From Cristatella mucedo (Eukaryota; Bryozoa; Phylactolaemata; Cristatellidae): 13,753 nucleotides of DNA. Positions 1 through 11,392 of this stretch are shown here, piece after piece. Each line of letters begins with the position of its first letter. Position 1 is the first letter of the stretch. The notes under the pieces are model-generated. The model had not been told where the DNA came from. It ran no database searches and saw only the letters and a program-made list of their open reading frames with translations. Location: the NCBI GenBank assembly GCA_009760855.2, contig WPIO01000658.1:1-13753 (forward strand). Reading direction: 5' to 3'. A program made the position numbers and the translations under genes.

Positions 1-637
1 TTGAATTCAATTACTGCTTTGAAGCACAATGCGATAATAAATCGCTCATTTGTGAAATAACACCCTTATTTTTTCGAGTAATTATCGAGTTCGGTACATC
101 AAATCAACATATGTGTCAACAGTTCAAATGTAAAGAAAAGAAATTGAGGCAATACAACAATCATATAAACCATTGCGGCCAAAAAGCAGGGCTCCCTCGA
201 CAAGAATATTCGACAACTGACTTTTTAATATTATACCATCGCCAGATAACATTATCCATCTCATTCGTTAATTTAGACCTGAGTAATTCTTCCGCCGGGA
301 TAAAATATATTCATTTGCTATCAGCCGTTGTAAGAAATTTCAAAGCTGTACAATATAATATATAATATATATATATAATATAGTATATACAATATAATAG
401 TCATAACTTCAAACTGCTGAAAGGCTACCTGTATTCCTAATATGCAATCAAAGAGGTATGTCACTAGCTGCTGCACACTATCCAAACGAATCAATACGCG
501 ATATTTAAAACACGAATAAGGTTGATCTCGAAAGCCTTAAAATCAGTTTGATGCCTATTTCACCATCTAATATGCAACTACCTTTCACATACCTTGGTTT
601 AAATAAGTACGAGAAGCTTGTTGTTGCGCCCCAGTAA

Positions 638-640
<3 letters not shown>
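1..640. other. Unassigned AT-rich DNA
   Basis: No gene, RNA or element is recognised here. The only open frame of note (111-365, 84 codons, plus strand) has no domain, signal peptide or family resemblance and runs into an AT-rich stretch, so I do not call it. An irregular TA-rich patch lies at about 352-398. Two short stretches resemble the second repeat copy: 25-60 looks like 12396-12430 (shared core CGATAATAAAT), and about 510-605 looks like 12648-12722 (shared cacgaat and ccttggtttaaat). These hints suggest that the left edge may be a remnant of the same repeat, but they are weak. Confidence 0.4.
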
Positions 641-2399
<1,759 letters not shown>

Positions 2400-2949
2400 A
2401 TGCACACTTTGCGGGAGTTTCAGGTGTTCCCACAACGACACTAAGGTTTGCTAAGCATTCAACCTAATCAAGGCTAAACAAGAATAACAATCCCTACGCC
2501 TGTGCAGTAATGCTAAGTTATGCAATTCACTGCACTGCAATTGTTGGTCCTATTATATCAATTCACTTGGTCGTACTTGTTATCAAATCGTGCTTTGCTT
2601 TCGCGACAAATCGCCAGCCCTAATGGTTGTGCTTTATAGTCGATGGACTGAGCAAGAGATATGGTGAGTTTATTATCGGATTTAGTTGTAAAAACAATTT
2701 ACAATCGACAGGGAAACCCACAAACCAAGGCAAGCTTAGGTCGTTTGGAATAAATCTAGCCATTTGAATTTCGTGACTATTAAGAGCTGATCGACATTGA
2801 ATTCATTTCAATTTAAATGTCATTTGTATCGCTTGAGTTGAATTTCCTATTGATATTGAGGTTAATAACAAAAGCCGAGGCTATGAAGAGCTAGGATTTC
2901 GTTTAAACATAGAATAATGTAATCCAGTGTACTCAGTTACGGAATTTGA

Positions 2950-3420
2950 ATCCCGTGAATAACTAATGAGCAGGCTGTTATTTAGCATTTGAAAAACTGT
3001 ACTGGTAAATCTCTGATATGGTTGCTAACTCAAAGGTTCGTGAACATGAAAGAGTCCTTTAAATGACGATATGTATTCATCCGCATTGCATTCACAGAGA
3101 TCGACACTATCTAGGCACATGTATGTGCTGTAACAGAAGCATAATCCAACAGTTATTGATATCATTTACATTATCAACCGGCAAAATATGGTTTTAACGT
3201 GTCGGTTTAGAAATGGCTGGTAGGATTAGTTGTAACAAGCTAACGATTGACAAATTATAAGAATCCAGCATATCCTGTCAGAAACACAAGCGTCGGTAGC
3301 TTCTTTTGATAAAGTCCTTAAATCAGGTGATGTCACGACATCACTTACGAGTGAGTTGTAGCCTCTGTGAGCACACGATATAGACCGATGGCTAGACAAG
3401 GGGCCAATTTTAGTTCGATG
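2950..3420 (-). pseudogene. RT C-terminal part of the LINE (main copy)
   Basis: This lies downstream of the polymerase core in the element's orientation. The readable frame gives VTSPDLRTLSKEATDA, then SDRICWILI (to about 3260), which fits the family pattern ..yLskea...LvhafvtSRlDyCNsLL. LPVDNV with a following hydrophobic run (3184-3120) fits the LHWLPV..RI.FKI motif. The second copy at 10700-11010 gives the same motifs more clearly and supports the reading. Between the two copies the changes fall evenly on all three codon positions, as for DNA that drifted without selection after insertion. Confidence 0.6.
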
Positions 3421-3439
3421 ACTCTGTAAACCACAGAGT

Positions 3440-4760
3440 GAGGAAAGTTATTGGTAATATTCCTTGGCGGGTTAGGGGGTTGTTCTGATATTTAAGCTGA
3501 ATTTAGAAGACCAATGCACCTCAAAATAAGCGACACAACTTTAAAGCCGATATGCACCCCGATTGGAAGCGAGTGCATGTCAGAGAGAAAAGACTGGGAT
3601 TGCAGCTGTCACAATGCCGACCGAATGCCTGGAAACCGATTTTTGCCTGCATTTTTTTCTCCTGATTGCACTACACAGATACGCCTGATGTAAGTGAGTC
3701 AAGAGCGGAGGTCCAACATGAATGTATACATTTGAGTGGGCTATCCTCGCCTAAGCTATCCAGACTTTTGGCAAGTCGCATACCTAAACCAGCACCTTCG
3801 AGACAAGTGCTGTAGCACTCGTCTCGCGAGATGTAACTTTGGAATAGTACATCGAGGTATAACGAAGATGGTAGAAGAGATATGCTGGCTGAATCAAGTG
3901 CCTCATCTACCAGATTCATTGCTGTTCTCAATTTTATAAACAGAACATCTTGATCAATTGTTTCGAAAGGAATCTAACAGATATAGCAGAGGTAGAACAG
4001 TGACATTTCGGTGATCATTATCGCATATGTTATTGTTATGAGAATGTTATTGGTTACACGGAGGAGAACCGTTTCAGTAGAAAGCTGCCTCTTGAATCCC
4101 GATAGAAATGTTTGTGACATTTCACTTTTTGAAATGTGTCCAAACAGCAGTTTAGCAACAATTGTTTCAGGAATCTTTTATGTGAAAGGAAGAATGGAGA
4201 CTGTGTGATAGTTTGCAGTGACCTCTGTATCTAATCCAGAATTTTTAAGTATACGTCTAATGATTGCCTATTTGAAGGACTTGGGTACGACCTCTTTACC
4301 AAAGAAGAATTAAATATTTTGGTTAAGGCTTGGCTAAGTTTTACTTCCAGCAAAAATAACAGAGGCAATGGTACAGGGTCTTCAGGAGACACAGTCTTTT
4401 TTGCTAGTCAATTACTAAGGTAGCCACACGGCATGCAGAAACCTCGGAAAACCTTTTAGGAATGGCACAGGTTGTGATCCCACGATTCCTTAATGGGAGG
4501 AGCTTTATGGAACCATGAATGTACACAAATGCTTCAGTAATGAAGGCTTAAACATGTTTGACTGAGCTGGTAACATCTGGGGAGTCAAACTTTTTAGCTT
4601 TGGCCTGTAAATGGTTTACTGTAGTATAAATCTGCATTAGATCCAACTGGCTAGAATTTAGCATTTTAGTGAAAAAACAAGCCATGGCTTTGTTAAGGTT
4701 TCGGCCGTAAACTCGAAACAAGTCTTTTAAATTTACTAGATCTGCATCCCACCCCGATTT
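3440..4760 (-). pseudogene. Linker and reverse transcriptase domain of the LINE
   Basis: In the minus-strand reading, VPWLVPA (about 4797-4777) fits the PW...L linker motif of CR1/L2 proteins. It is followed by a basic stretch and FFTKMLNSS then LDLMQIYTTVNHLQ, which fits the YY..l......lf.tvn.Ll pattern. RT proper then starts with DPVPLPLLFLLEV, LTKIFNSSL and NYHTVSILPF, then KIPETIVAKLL, QTFLSGFKRQLSTETVLLRV and FETIDQDVL. GLGMRLAKSLDS and SCWTSAL..LTSGV (to 3680) fit the GL.G.AL.WF.SYL and PLTCGVPQGS region, and SDMHSLPIG (3584-3558) fits LYMLPLG. The first catalytic Asp and the YADD pair are not recognisable. Several in-frame stops and at least three frame changes occur. Confidence 0.75.
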
Positions 4761-4984
4761 CTTGAAATTACTTTAAGCTGGCACTAACCACGGCACGTAG
4801 TTTTTTAAGTCTTTAAAAAAGAAAGGAATCTTGACTACACTGTATGTGGATTGAATAAAAGGCAGCTTGCCTGCAAGAACATTTGTAATGTGTCATGTTC
4901 ACTGTATCAGTTACAGTATCGAGGATGTTGGATAAGCATGGGTGCAGATCAAAAGGACCAGCACCACCAATATATTTCAAAACT

Positions 4985-5765
4985 TGTCTATGCCGATGCT
5001 TTGTATGTGAAGTGGCTTGACAACTTCAACATTACTCCGAAAGTTCAAGGGAGCAGGAACAGCTACCGAGACAGAACAATGATCCGATAGGGTCAAAGGG
5101 CATATTACATTATCAGTGGGGATGACATCCTTCGTGATCTCGAAATCTGGAATATGGCCAACGACATGGGTGGCATGATTAAAGTGTTGAATCAAACAAA
5201 AACACTGCATACAGTCAAGTAATGAGTGGACCTGACTGATGCTAGAGTCGTTAACGTAAATTGTTTAGTCTCGAGCACACACTAACGGCCCGTCACACGC
5301 AATTATTATGTGAGGAACTCTAAAATAAATTATATAAACCAATTAGGACAGCCACAATGAGGGAGGTAAATTACAACAGTGAGAGGCACTGTATTGGTTG
5401 TAGACATGATTGCAACTGATTCAAACGATGGCCATGCGAAAAACTGCAAATGTTATAGCAAAATAATTCATGAACAACGAGTTCAACCGTGCCACTAACC
5501 TTGTCAGAACGCATGGATTGATAAAATGACAACCTGGGTTGGCTAGTCTCAGATGGACAGTTACTGGGACAAGGCTTTATCAAAGCTTCGCCAAGCAGAA
5601 GTACATCTAGCTTCTCCTGGACCAACCGATCACAGAAAAGTAACCCCATTATTTGGAGCGAGCAGAAAATCTGTAGGCAAACTTTAAGAGACTGGCCAAC
5701 AACTGAGTTGCAAAGGTGAAGTGGCTTGTATATGTGCCTGCATGTATCCTGCCCTACAGAAGCAG
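4985..5765 (-). pseudogene. APE-type endonuclease domain of the LINE
   Basis: This domain makes the first nick at the target site. The frame open at 5877-5371 carries the N-terminal half: an Asn-containing LLN-type opening decayed to CLQIFCSLQ (about 5679-5653), then CDRLVQEKLDVLLLGEALI with the metal-binding Glu kept, and LSFYQSMRSDK, which fits the usual YSF.H.PR pattern. A frameshift near 5390 leads to the IYRPP-like stretch, then a second shift with stops near 5290-5250. The frame open at 5210-4977 carries the C-terminal half, with a THVVGHIPDFEIT stretch and the catalytic SDH triad intact. It is followed by a KPLHIQSIGIDKF region typical of the start of the linker. Substitution load is lower here than in the RT. 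Confidence 0.82.
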
Positions 5766-5889
5766 GCCCTTCGAAATTGAATTGGGCCTTAGTAATGGCC
5801 GTCGATTGACGTTTTACAACATGCCGAGGAATGGCAGTCGAGCTACTACCACAAAGAGTACTACTCAATGCTTTCAACTTATTGATCGT

Positions 5890-6548
5890 GGGTTTGATAG
5901 CCGAGCTGTTGATATAGCAAATGCAGAATGCAGGAAAATTTTTACTTAACCACCTAAGAAGGCCCTATCAACTAATGGCGACAACTCAGCGTTTGCTAAG
6001 CAGGAATATATTTGTGCAGCATATCCGAGGACACCTCATAAATAGTCACAGCAAAGATAGCAGGGGAATACCCAAACGTCTCACAGAGAAGTCAGGTAAA
6101 GGTCCACACCATGCTAGTAGTCACTCGAGGCCATCGTCTAGCTTTGAAAGGAACCTCGACCTTTTACAGGCATCTAAATGCAGCACTGGCGATATGTCCT
6201 TTTATCGCCTTCAGAGCAACCGTGAGATTAGGAACACTAACTGATATGTATTTTAACCTGTGTGCTAATAGTATATTGCTATGGCTCGGATTGCTTACTG
6301 TTTGCTAGGCATACGCTTCTCATCATCAGATCTGATCCACCTCTCTTGTCGTCGCTGCGAAATAACTACCACATGAATTAAGCAAGTTCTCTTAGAAACA
6401 GATCAGTTATTCCGAGACACAACTGATTATACTTATTATTTACTGGCGAGACTACTCGGCAGTGACTGAAATGTAAAATCCAGCTCACCATGACGAATAA
6501 TAGCAGCTGACACCTCAGTTTTTACAATCGACTACGTTGGGGACAGAA
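5890..6548. other. Possible LINE 5' region, nothing decisive
   Basis: Upstream of the endonuclease in the element's orientation. A CR1-type element would carry the end of ORF1 or a leader here, but I see no ORF1 domain on the minus strand. The open frame at 5921-6244 on the plus strand (107 codons, Ser/Arg rich, no recognisable domain) is most likely a chance antisense frame. No part of this stretch has a clear counterpart in the second copy. Confidence 0.35.
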
Positions 6549-6605
6549 AATGATTTTTCAAAGGCACCATGTACACAGAACGATGCAGTGATTACTTGAA
6601 TTTTT
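6549..6605 (+). repeat. 57-bp direct repeat, left copy
   Basis: The stretch starting atgatttttcaaaggcacc matches 7089-7145 with roughly 80-85% identity by eye; both contain agaacgatgca.tgat and end in attttct. The right copy begins exactly where the LINE 3'-end homology of 6735-7087 stops. The pair therefore brackets that fragment and may be an unusually long target site duplication. Confidence 0.8.
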
Positions 6606-6645
6606 CTGCTCCATGTTGATAATATAGTGTATTACAGGGGACCGC

Positions 6646-7087
6646 CGACTAATGTATATATACAAATTTAAAATAATTCTCTGAATAATTAATATGTATA
6701 CGTGGATATATTAATATGAATATATATATATATGTATCAACTTATTTAATGTCAGCTTACCTTAAAAAAGAACGTTTGTTAGTCGTTTTCGAAAAGAGAG
6801 GTTAACACATTTTCTAGAATATTCAAAATTCAGTGGAACTCACAGTAGTTTCTAAAAGTGACTTATTCGCGATGCTGTTTTGGATTTCCACATACAATGA
6901 TAAATTATTTTTATCACAGATTTTTTGTAAGCTCTTACAAAAATGTTAGACTCAATGAGAGCTACGTTATATAGGTTTCAATTTATATTTATTACGGATG
7001 ACCTTAGGAGCCGGCTACGAGTTTGTACTAGACCGGAAAAGCCATCACAATGCTAGATGTGTGAGGCGGCCAGTATTCAAAGCACTC
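6646..7087 (-). mobile_element. Nested 5'-truncated LINE 3' end (copy III)
   Basis: A TA-rich, partly degraded tail (6650-6735, with a pure run at about 6719-6733) is followed by about 350 bp that align with 840-931 and 1505-1850. Landmarks are aatgtcagc, aacgtttgttagtcgtt, the identical 16-mer TTTCTAGAATATTCAA (6811-6826), cagtggaactc, ttttttgtaagctcttac, ccttaggagccggct and cagtattcaaagcac. Homology ends at about 7087, at the start of the right 57-bp direct repeat. On the minus strand this is a truncated 3' end plus tail, inserted in the same orientation as the main element and upstream of its endonuclease. It has no coding capacity. Confidence 0.75.
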
Positions 7088-7088
7088 T

Positions 7089-7145
7089 GATTTTTCAAAG
7101 GTACTGTGTAAGCAGAACGATGCACTGATAACTCGGAATTTTCTA
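7089..7145 (+). repeat. 57-bp direct repeat, right copy
   Basis: Partner of 6549-6605, beginning with ctgatttttcaaaggtact. The differences are scattered substitutions without large gaps, consistent with an old duplication. It joins the truncated edge of copy III directly. Confidence 0.8.
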
Positions 7146-7574
7146 CGAAAGTATGACGAAACTACCCGCCATTCTTTTCATCTTACATAGATCGTTTTTT
7201 TTGCTCTTGGAACATATGTTCTCTTGTTCTCCGTCTCACCTCGTCAAAGAGTGGATGAGGAACACCATAGGTCTACTTGTTGCTAGTGGCTAACAGCCCT
7301 AAATTCATATACCAGAGTAGTAATATGACTAACTAGAAAGTATTTGCAGGATTTTAACATTCGATCAGTGAGTTTAGCTAATGTTTTAATAGGTTAACTT
7401 ATTTTCTCTATTGTGGTTGTTACTGACGAATTTGAAGTGTTTTTAACATTCTATAGTGACTTTATGCTCACCATAACCCTTGGCGGATTGTCAGCTCGAA
7501 GAGCTGCTATAGACGTGGATCAGGAGCTCAAAGATAAACTAACCAAGTTAATCAAAAGCAACTTTACTAGCATC
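7146..7574. other. Unassigned stretch
   Basis: No RNA, promoter or element is recognised. A 98-codon open frame (7413-7709, plus strand) starts here and continues into the shared block at 7575. Its predicted protein has no recognised domain. The equivalent frame in the second copy has stops upstream and different length, so I do not call it as a gene. Confidence 0.3.
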
Positions 7575-7710
7575 ACATATACGGAAAACAATTATCCAAC
7601 TGAAGGTCTGCTGCTGGTTGAACTGTCGACACTGATCGGTTACGAATTACATTATCCAGGGTACTGGCAACTTTGCAATCTGCTAGTAACCACGTGGTTG
7701 ATCCTTTGAA
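7575..7710. repeat. Repeat block C, left copy
   Basis: Aligns with 11250-11392 at roughly 70-75% identity by eye and almost without gaps. Shared stretches include ctgctggttgaact / ctgctagttgaact, cattatccagg / cattacccagg, and gtaa.c.cgtgg. Of about 22 changes in the best 100 bp, roughly a third fall on third positions of the plus-strand frame, so there is no sign of selection on a protein. On the minus strand HVVTSRL and SVSRVQ-like words occur in the two copies and recall the RT C-terminal motif TSRLDYCN...LQ.VQN. That reading is tentative. Confidence 0.6.
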
Positions 7711-8179
7711 CCTAAATTGAGGGTCGTTTTACGTGAATACCTGCAGCATAGTTCTATAACGACCCAGACACCAGCAAATCGACTAAAATAACATATTCTA
7801 GGTATTGCGAAATCAATAGAACCAAAATAGTGCGGAAACGCCTTGCTATATTCTATTCTCTTTCGAGCTGAAGCTCTGCTGGAAAAGAGATCTGTCAATT
7901 AGGTAAGAATAGCTGGTGCCTGAAGTTTTGTACTTTTCTGTTCGTGAGTTTTGAAATCATAGATCATGTTGTTTCGACTAAAGTAGCAATGCAGTTTTTG
8001 AAATTATAATTAGGACTATGCATTGGACACTACTTCAGTAGAATCAAAAGGTTCATTTGCACTATTATCTTTACGTGTGTAGCATCGACATGTGAAGCTG
8101 CAACGTCTTGTTTTGCCAAATTGTTAAGGCAATATTCCGCCCATTTTAATTTGCACAAAGCGATCAATCTGACTATGAA
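7711..8179. other. Unassigned stretch between blocks C and D
   Basis: No feature is recognised. Short open frames on the minus strand (7683-7898 and 8030-8215) lack any known motif. The corresponding interval of the second copy is about 1 kb longer (11393-12879), so the two copies differ here by insertion or deletion. Confidence 0.3.
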
Positions 8180-8585
8180 AAGTCGTAGCACACTGAAATG
8201 GCATACTAACGACAAACAGTTCGTTAAATCAAACTTGTTCTAGTGAATCACACGCCTGAATAGGCAGCTATTAGGATTGTAAAGCAATAGTTTAAAAATT
8301 AAATCTAATGGGGCTTGGATTAAAATTTCCGCTGCTACCAAGTCACTTAGCTAGACATAGGTCAAAGATTTGTGCTACGTACTTTTTGCAAATCTTTATT
8401 GAAGATTACGAGTAGTCTACACAGCAAGTAATTAAATTCGAGGGCCGTGATTGCATAACTGTTTACACGCGATGCGATGGAAAGTTTATGCCATGTACTA
8501 TTCCTGAATATAAATAGATGTCTGCTAAGTCATCAGATATCCGCATTCACATAAAACCATAGGAAATTAAGTTGGCTTTGCTGTG
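8180..8585. repeat. Repeat block D, left copy
   Basis: Aligns with 12880-13275. The strongest stretch is gtcacttagctagacataggtcaa (8342-8365), which differs at one of 24 positions from 13038-13061. Other matches are ctaacgacaaacagttcgttaaatcaaac with ctaatgataagcagtttatcaaatcaaac, and ataaatag..gtctgctaa with ataaattagggtaagctaa. It has no coding signal. It may be the 5' end of the LINE family or flanking DNA duplicated with it. Confidence 0.6.
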
Positions 8586-9055
8586 CGTTCTTTTCACCAT
8601 CCTGGTGCTGGCAGTGCAAAATCAGGTAAACATAATAGAATATCTGGATATCCAAAAGACTATTACCCAGTAGTACGATGTGTTGGAGAAGTTTCCATTA
8701 AACTACTACAAAACAGACAATGCAATGGTGAAGATTTTCTATGCATTATATTAAGTTTCAGCAGAGAGTCTGCAAGAACGGCTAAAGGATGGCTCAGGAT
8801 TCTTTGAAGGTTAGTTTGATGATCATTCTAACGCCTTAATGTCCGACACTTTATGCTAAGTAACAGGGTGATTGAGTTTCAGCTGAGCACTTTAAGCGGG
8901 CTTTTAATGCATATTGTTGACTTTAACTAATTTGACATAAATAAACCTCATAGCATATTCTTCCAAGATACCATAGGGCTAAAATAATTTACCTTGGTTG
9001 TAAGACAACGGCACTGTACCTCAGGGCCAATTCATTGCCATACAATAAGACTACT

Positions 9056-9060
<5 letters not shown>
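8586..9060. other. Segment absent from the next repeat junction
   Basis: In the right half of the window, block D runs straight into the 3'-end block (near 13276). Here about 475 bp plus a TA tract lie between them. An open frame at 8583-8807 (74 codons, plus strand) has no recognised domain and no counterpart elsewhere in the window. I see no tail, inverted ends or target duplication that would identify an element. Confidence 0.35.

Positions 9061-9126
<66 letters not shown>
9061..9126. repeat. (TA)n microsatellite with GTGTGTA edge
   Basis: About 60 bp of uninterrupted TA repeat, followed by gtgtgta and a (TTTA)n-like stretch (about 9133-9153). It sits at the start of the second LINE-family copy, in the same position as the tracts at 641 and 1391, so I read it as that copy's tail. 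Confidence 0.92.
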
Positions 9127-9660
9127 ATTTTTATTCATTTATTTATTTATTAATTTAAACTTAGACAACTGTTTGTAAAAGAATCTGCATTTCCTAAAAA
9201 ATAAATCGTGATAGATTTCTGGAAAATTATCCTTTTGAATTTATATGTCATTTAACATTCATTTGAAAACTGTGCACCTTTTTTAAGTGACTCATTCAGA
9301 ATGCTCTTGGGAATTTTAGGTGGAATGATGATTTCTTTTACTATGGTTTTTGCAAGCTCGGACAGAAATTGTAGTAGTTAATGAAAGCTAAACTATTCAT
9401 GTTTTACTAAGGATCAATTATGCTGGAACTTATGAACCACCAGTACTGAAAGCACATAGGGGCGCTGTAGTCTTAACAAGCTATTTTAATCACGGTAAAG
9501 CGACATGTCCTTACCGGTATGGAAAAAACAGAAAAATCGATGAGCAGGTTGTTTAAACTCCAATTTCAACTTTTGCAGCTTGTGTGGATGAGGTTCAGGG
9601 GTGCTGACAGTCGTAGCCTATTAAAAAAACCTACTAGTTCTGGGAGACTGCCAACTGGAG
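9127..9660 (-). repeat. LINE 3'-end block, second copy
   Basis: Aligns over its full length with 13276-13753. The best 100 bp (from aagctcggaca to about 9450) are about 80% identical by eye, with shared atgctggaacttatg, ctattcatgt, accggtatgga and ttctgggaga. It aligns more weakly with 1545-1850 and 6805-7087, for example at the ttttgcaagctc.gaca stretch. The 16-mer conserved in the other copies is degraded here (tttctggaaaattatc, about 9214). No open frame. Confidence 0.65.
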
Positions 9661-10699
9661 AATGATACTTTCTTTTTAGTCCTTAAGATGTTATATTAAG
9701 GCATGCTCGTCGTTTCACATTTATCTAAAGGACACTTTAATAGAGTTCAGGCGTTTGGCGGTCAAAGGCAATCACAATGCATGCTGGTAAGTTCACCAAT
9801 AGCCTTGTGGCTTAAGTACAAGGACAATAATCAGAATCTTGGTGTAATATTGTAGCTAGACTTTAGTGCTTTCGCTTACTTTCTAGTACTCGATCGATTC
9901 AGTCGGTCTAAACTCTTGAAAACTGAGTAGTCATGATGTCTACAAGGCGATTTATTCTTATTCGTTGTGGCTATTTTACAAGGTATTATTAACACAAAAC
10001 GTAGTAGTAGGCACCAGTGTCATGCACTCTTTGCAAGAATCATAGTTCTTCCAGGTCACCAGTTTGGTTTGCCAAACATTTAACGTAGTCCTGGCTAAAC
10101 AAAAGTGCATTCCTGTTACTTTCTGCAGTAAATCTTGGTTATGCAATTTTCTGAATTGTGACGATTGGTCGTTTTACATAATTTCATTCCTCTCTTTTTG
10201 TCTTCTTAATCGACTATTGACATGCTCTCACGACGACAAGCAACTCTTGATCTTTCATCGTTGTAAATGATGGGACAAGCAAGAGGTGGTTTGTAAACAG
10301 ATATAGGTGGAAAGAGCGGTCAGGAACAGCTGGCTAGCCCTAAAGACAGTTAAGCTTAAAATGTATAAGATAAACCCGTCATCGTGATTGCATAAATAGT
10401 AAGAGCTGATTGCAGCCCAATTCATTCCAAAAACAATCGCCATCAATTGAGTTGAAATAGCTTTTTAATCTTCTGGCTACCGTGAAAAGCTAAAATGGTT
10501 GAGGGACTGTAAAGGCATTCCATGAAGAGCAATATAATCCAGTGAACGCAATTACAGAAGTTGGATCTTCGGAAAAATCAATATGCCCCAGGTTGTTATT
10601 CAGCATTTTTGTAAATATGCCATATCTATTTTGATGTGGAAGCTACTAAAAGGTACATGAAATAAATGTGCTCCAACAATAAGGATATTTTCACATCTG

Positions 10700-11010
10700 C
10701 AGAGAGTTCCCATATCACTTCTTTTCATTTTAGGCACATAATGTATGGTAATGGAAACACGATCCTAAAGTTAATGGTGATGTGCACAGCATCAACTGGC
10801 ACCATACACATGCTGCTATCATGCGGAATAACAAATGGCAAAGAGGGTTAATTGCAAGAAGCTCAGTTTCAGCAAAATTTCGCATGCGATTGTCCATTTA
10901 TAAAAACCCTGCAAATGCTGTCAGATATAGGAGCGTTGCTAGCTTCTTTTGTTACGGTCATTGAGTCAGGAGATCTCACGTTATCACTCAGGAGTCAGTT
11001 ATAGTCTCTG
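10700..11010 (-). pseudogene. RT C-terminal remnant, second LINE copy
   Basis: The minus-strand frame reads SDNVRSP, then TVTKEASNA (10958-10932) and SDSICRVFINGQ. Next comes a stop-containing stretch (10911-10848) that fits the LL.GLP...L.KLQ.VQN.AARLV pattern, then FVIPHDSSM and VPVDAV (10802-10785), and INFRI. The last part fits H.TP...SLHWLPV..RI.FKI, a signature near the end of CR1/L2 ORF2 proteins. It has at least three stops and is not functional. It aligns base for base with 3120-3370 (about 77% over the best 108 bp). No endonuclease or polymerase core lies upstream of it. Confidence 0.65.
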
Positions 11011-11249
11011 TGAGATCGCAGGTGCTTTTTTCAAGTGATCTGCAAGTCATCTAATAGGTGCTAGGTTGGTGTAATCGCATCAGATAGGCGGTAGTACGTA
11101 AACATCCTGTTTTACCATCCTTCTCGATATCCGAAAATCACGAATGGCTTCAAGTAGTCGTGTAAATACAACACCAAAACACACAACAGTTAAAACCTAA
11201 AACAGTGTTTCTAGATTGACAGGTAACCGTTCAGTCCTACTCTGTAAAT
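11011..11249. other. Junction where the LINE core is missing
   Basis: About 240 bp between the RT C-terminal block and block C. In the left copy the same interval holds the whole endonuclease and RT core. I see no recognisable RT motif here on the minus strand. A gttcagtcctactctgtaaa stretch (about 11229-11248) resembles gttcgatgactctgtaaa at 3414-3431 and may mark the left edge of the missing segment. Confidence 0.4.
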
Positions 11250-11392
11250 ACTATTGCCATGCAACAAATCGTCAAGGTATGCTGCTAGTTGAACTCTTGA
11301 CACAGATCAATTACCAAGTACATTACCCAGGTTGCTGGCGATTTCATAATCTTCTGGTAATCCCGTGGTTTGTCCTTTCATCGCTATTGGCC
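11250..11392. repeat. Repeat block C, right copy
   Basis: Partner of 7575-7710; shares the ctgctagttgaact, cattacccagg and ttctggtaat..cgtgg stretches. The plus-strand frame that is open in the left copy continues only briefly upstream here, and lacks the same start. This argues against a conserved protein. Confidence 0.6.

Larger units (their letters stand above)
2950..5880 (-). pseudogene. LINE ORF2 remnant: endonuclease plus reverse transcriptase
   Basis: This once encoded the replicase of the element, a protein that nicks chromosomal DNA and reverse-transcribes the element RNA there. No single frame is open for more than 168 codons, but family motifs appear in the expected order when frames are followed across shifts. 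Endonuclease: EKLDVLLL then GEALI (5592-5575; the Glu fits TETW), VPLTVVIYLPH (5389-5357; fits IYRPP), a ruined GDFN site (5270-5256), HATHVVGHIPDFEIT, and SDH (5087-5079). RT: DPVPLPLLF (4380-4354), NYHTVSILPF (4213-4184; fits NYRPVSNLPF), STETVLLRV, FETIDQDVL (3967-3941; fits AFDTVDHDVL), and LTSGV (3694-3680). C-terminal part: TLSKEATDA (3315-3289) and LPVDNV (3184-3167). The YADD site expected near 3505-3520 is not preserved. A start codon cannot be chosen. The motif matches are from knowledge of CR1/L2 proteins. Confidence 0.8.

Noticed and set aside
111-365. 84-codon open frame as a small gene
   Set aside because: No domain, no conserved counterpart, runs into AT-rich repeat, and its length is unremarkable for non-coding DNA.
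4851-5090. Plus-strand YADALYVKW as an RT active site
   Set aside because: It lies antisense to the clear endonuclease SDH region; no other RT motif is found in this frame.
5921-6244. 107-codon plus-strand frame
   Set aside because: Low-complexity Ser/Arg composition, no domain, and antisense to the probable upstream part of the LINE.
7413-7709. 98-codon frame that overlaps conserved block C
   Set aside because: Changes between the two copies are not biased to third codon positions, the start is not shared, and stops occur upstream in the right copy.
8583-8807. 74-codon frame as a gene in the extra junction segment
   Set aside because: No recognised domain, no regulatory signal, and no repeat or homologue in the window to test it against.
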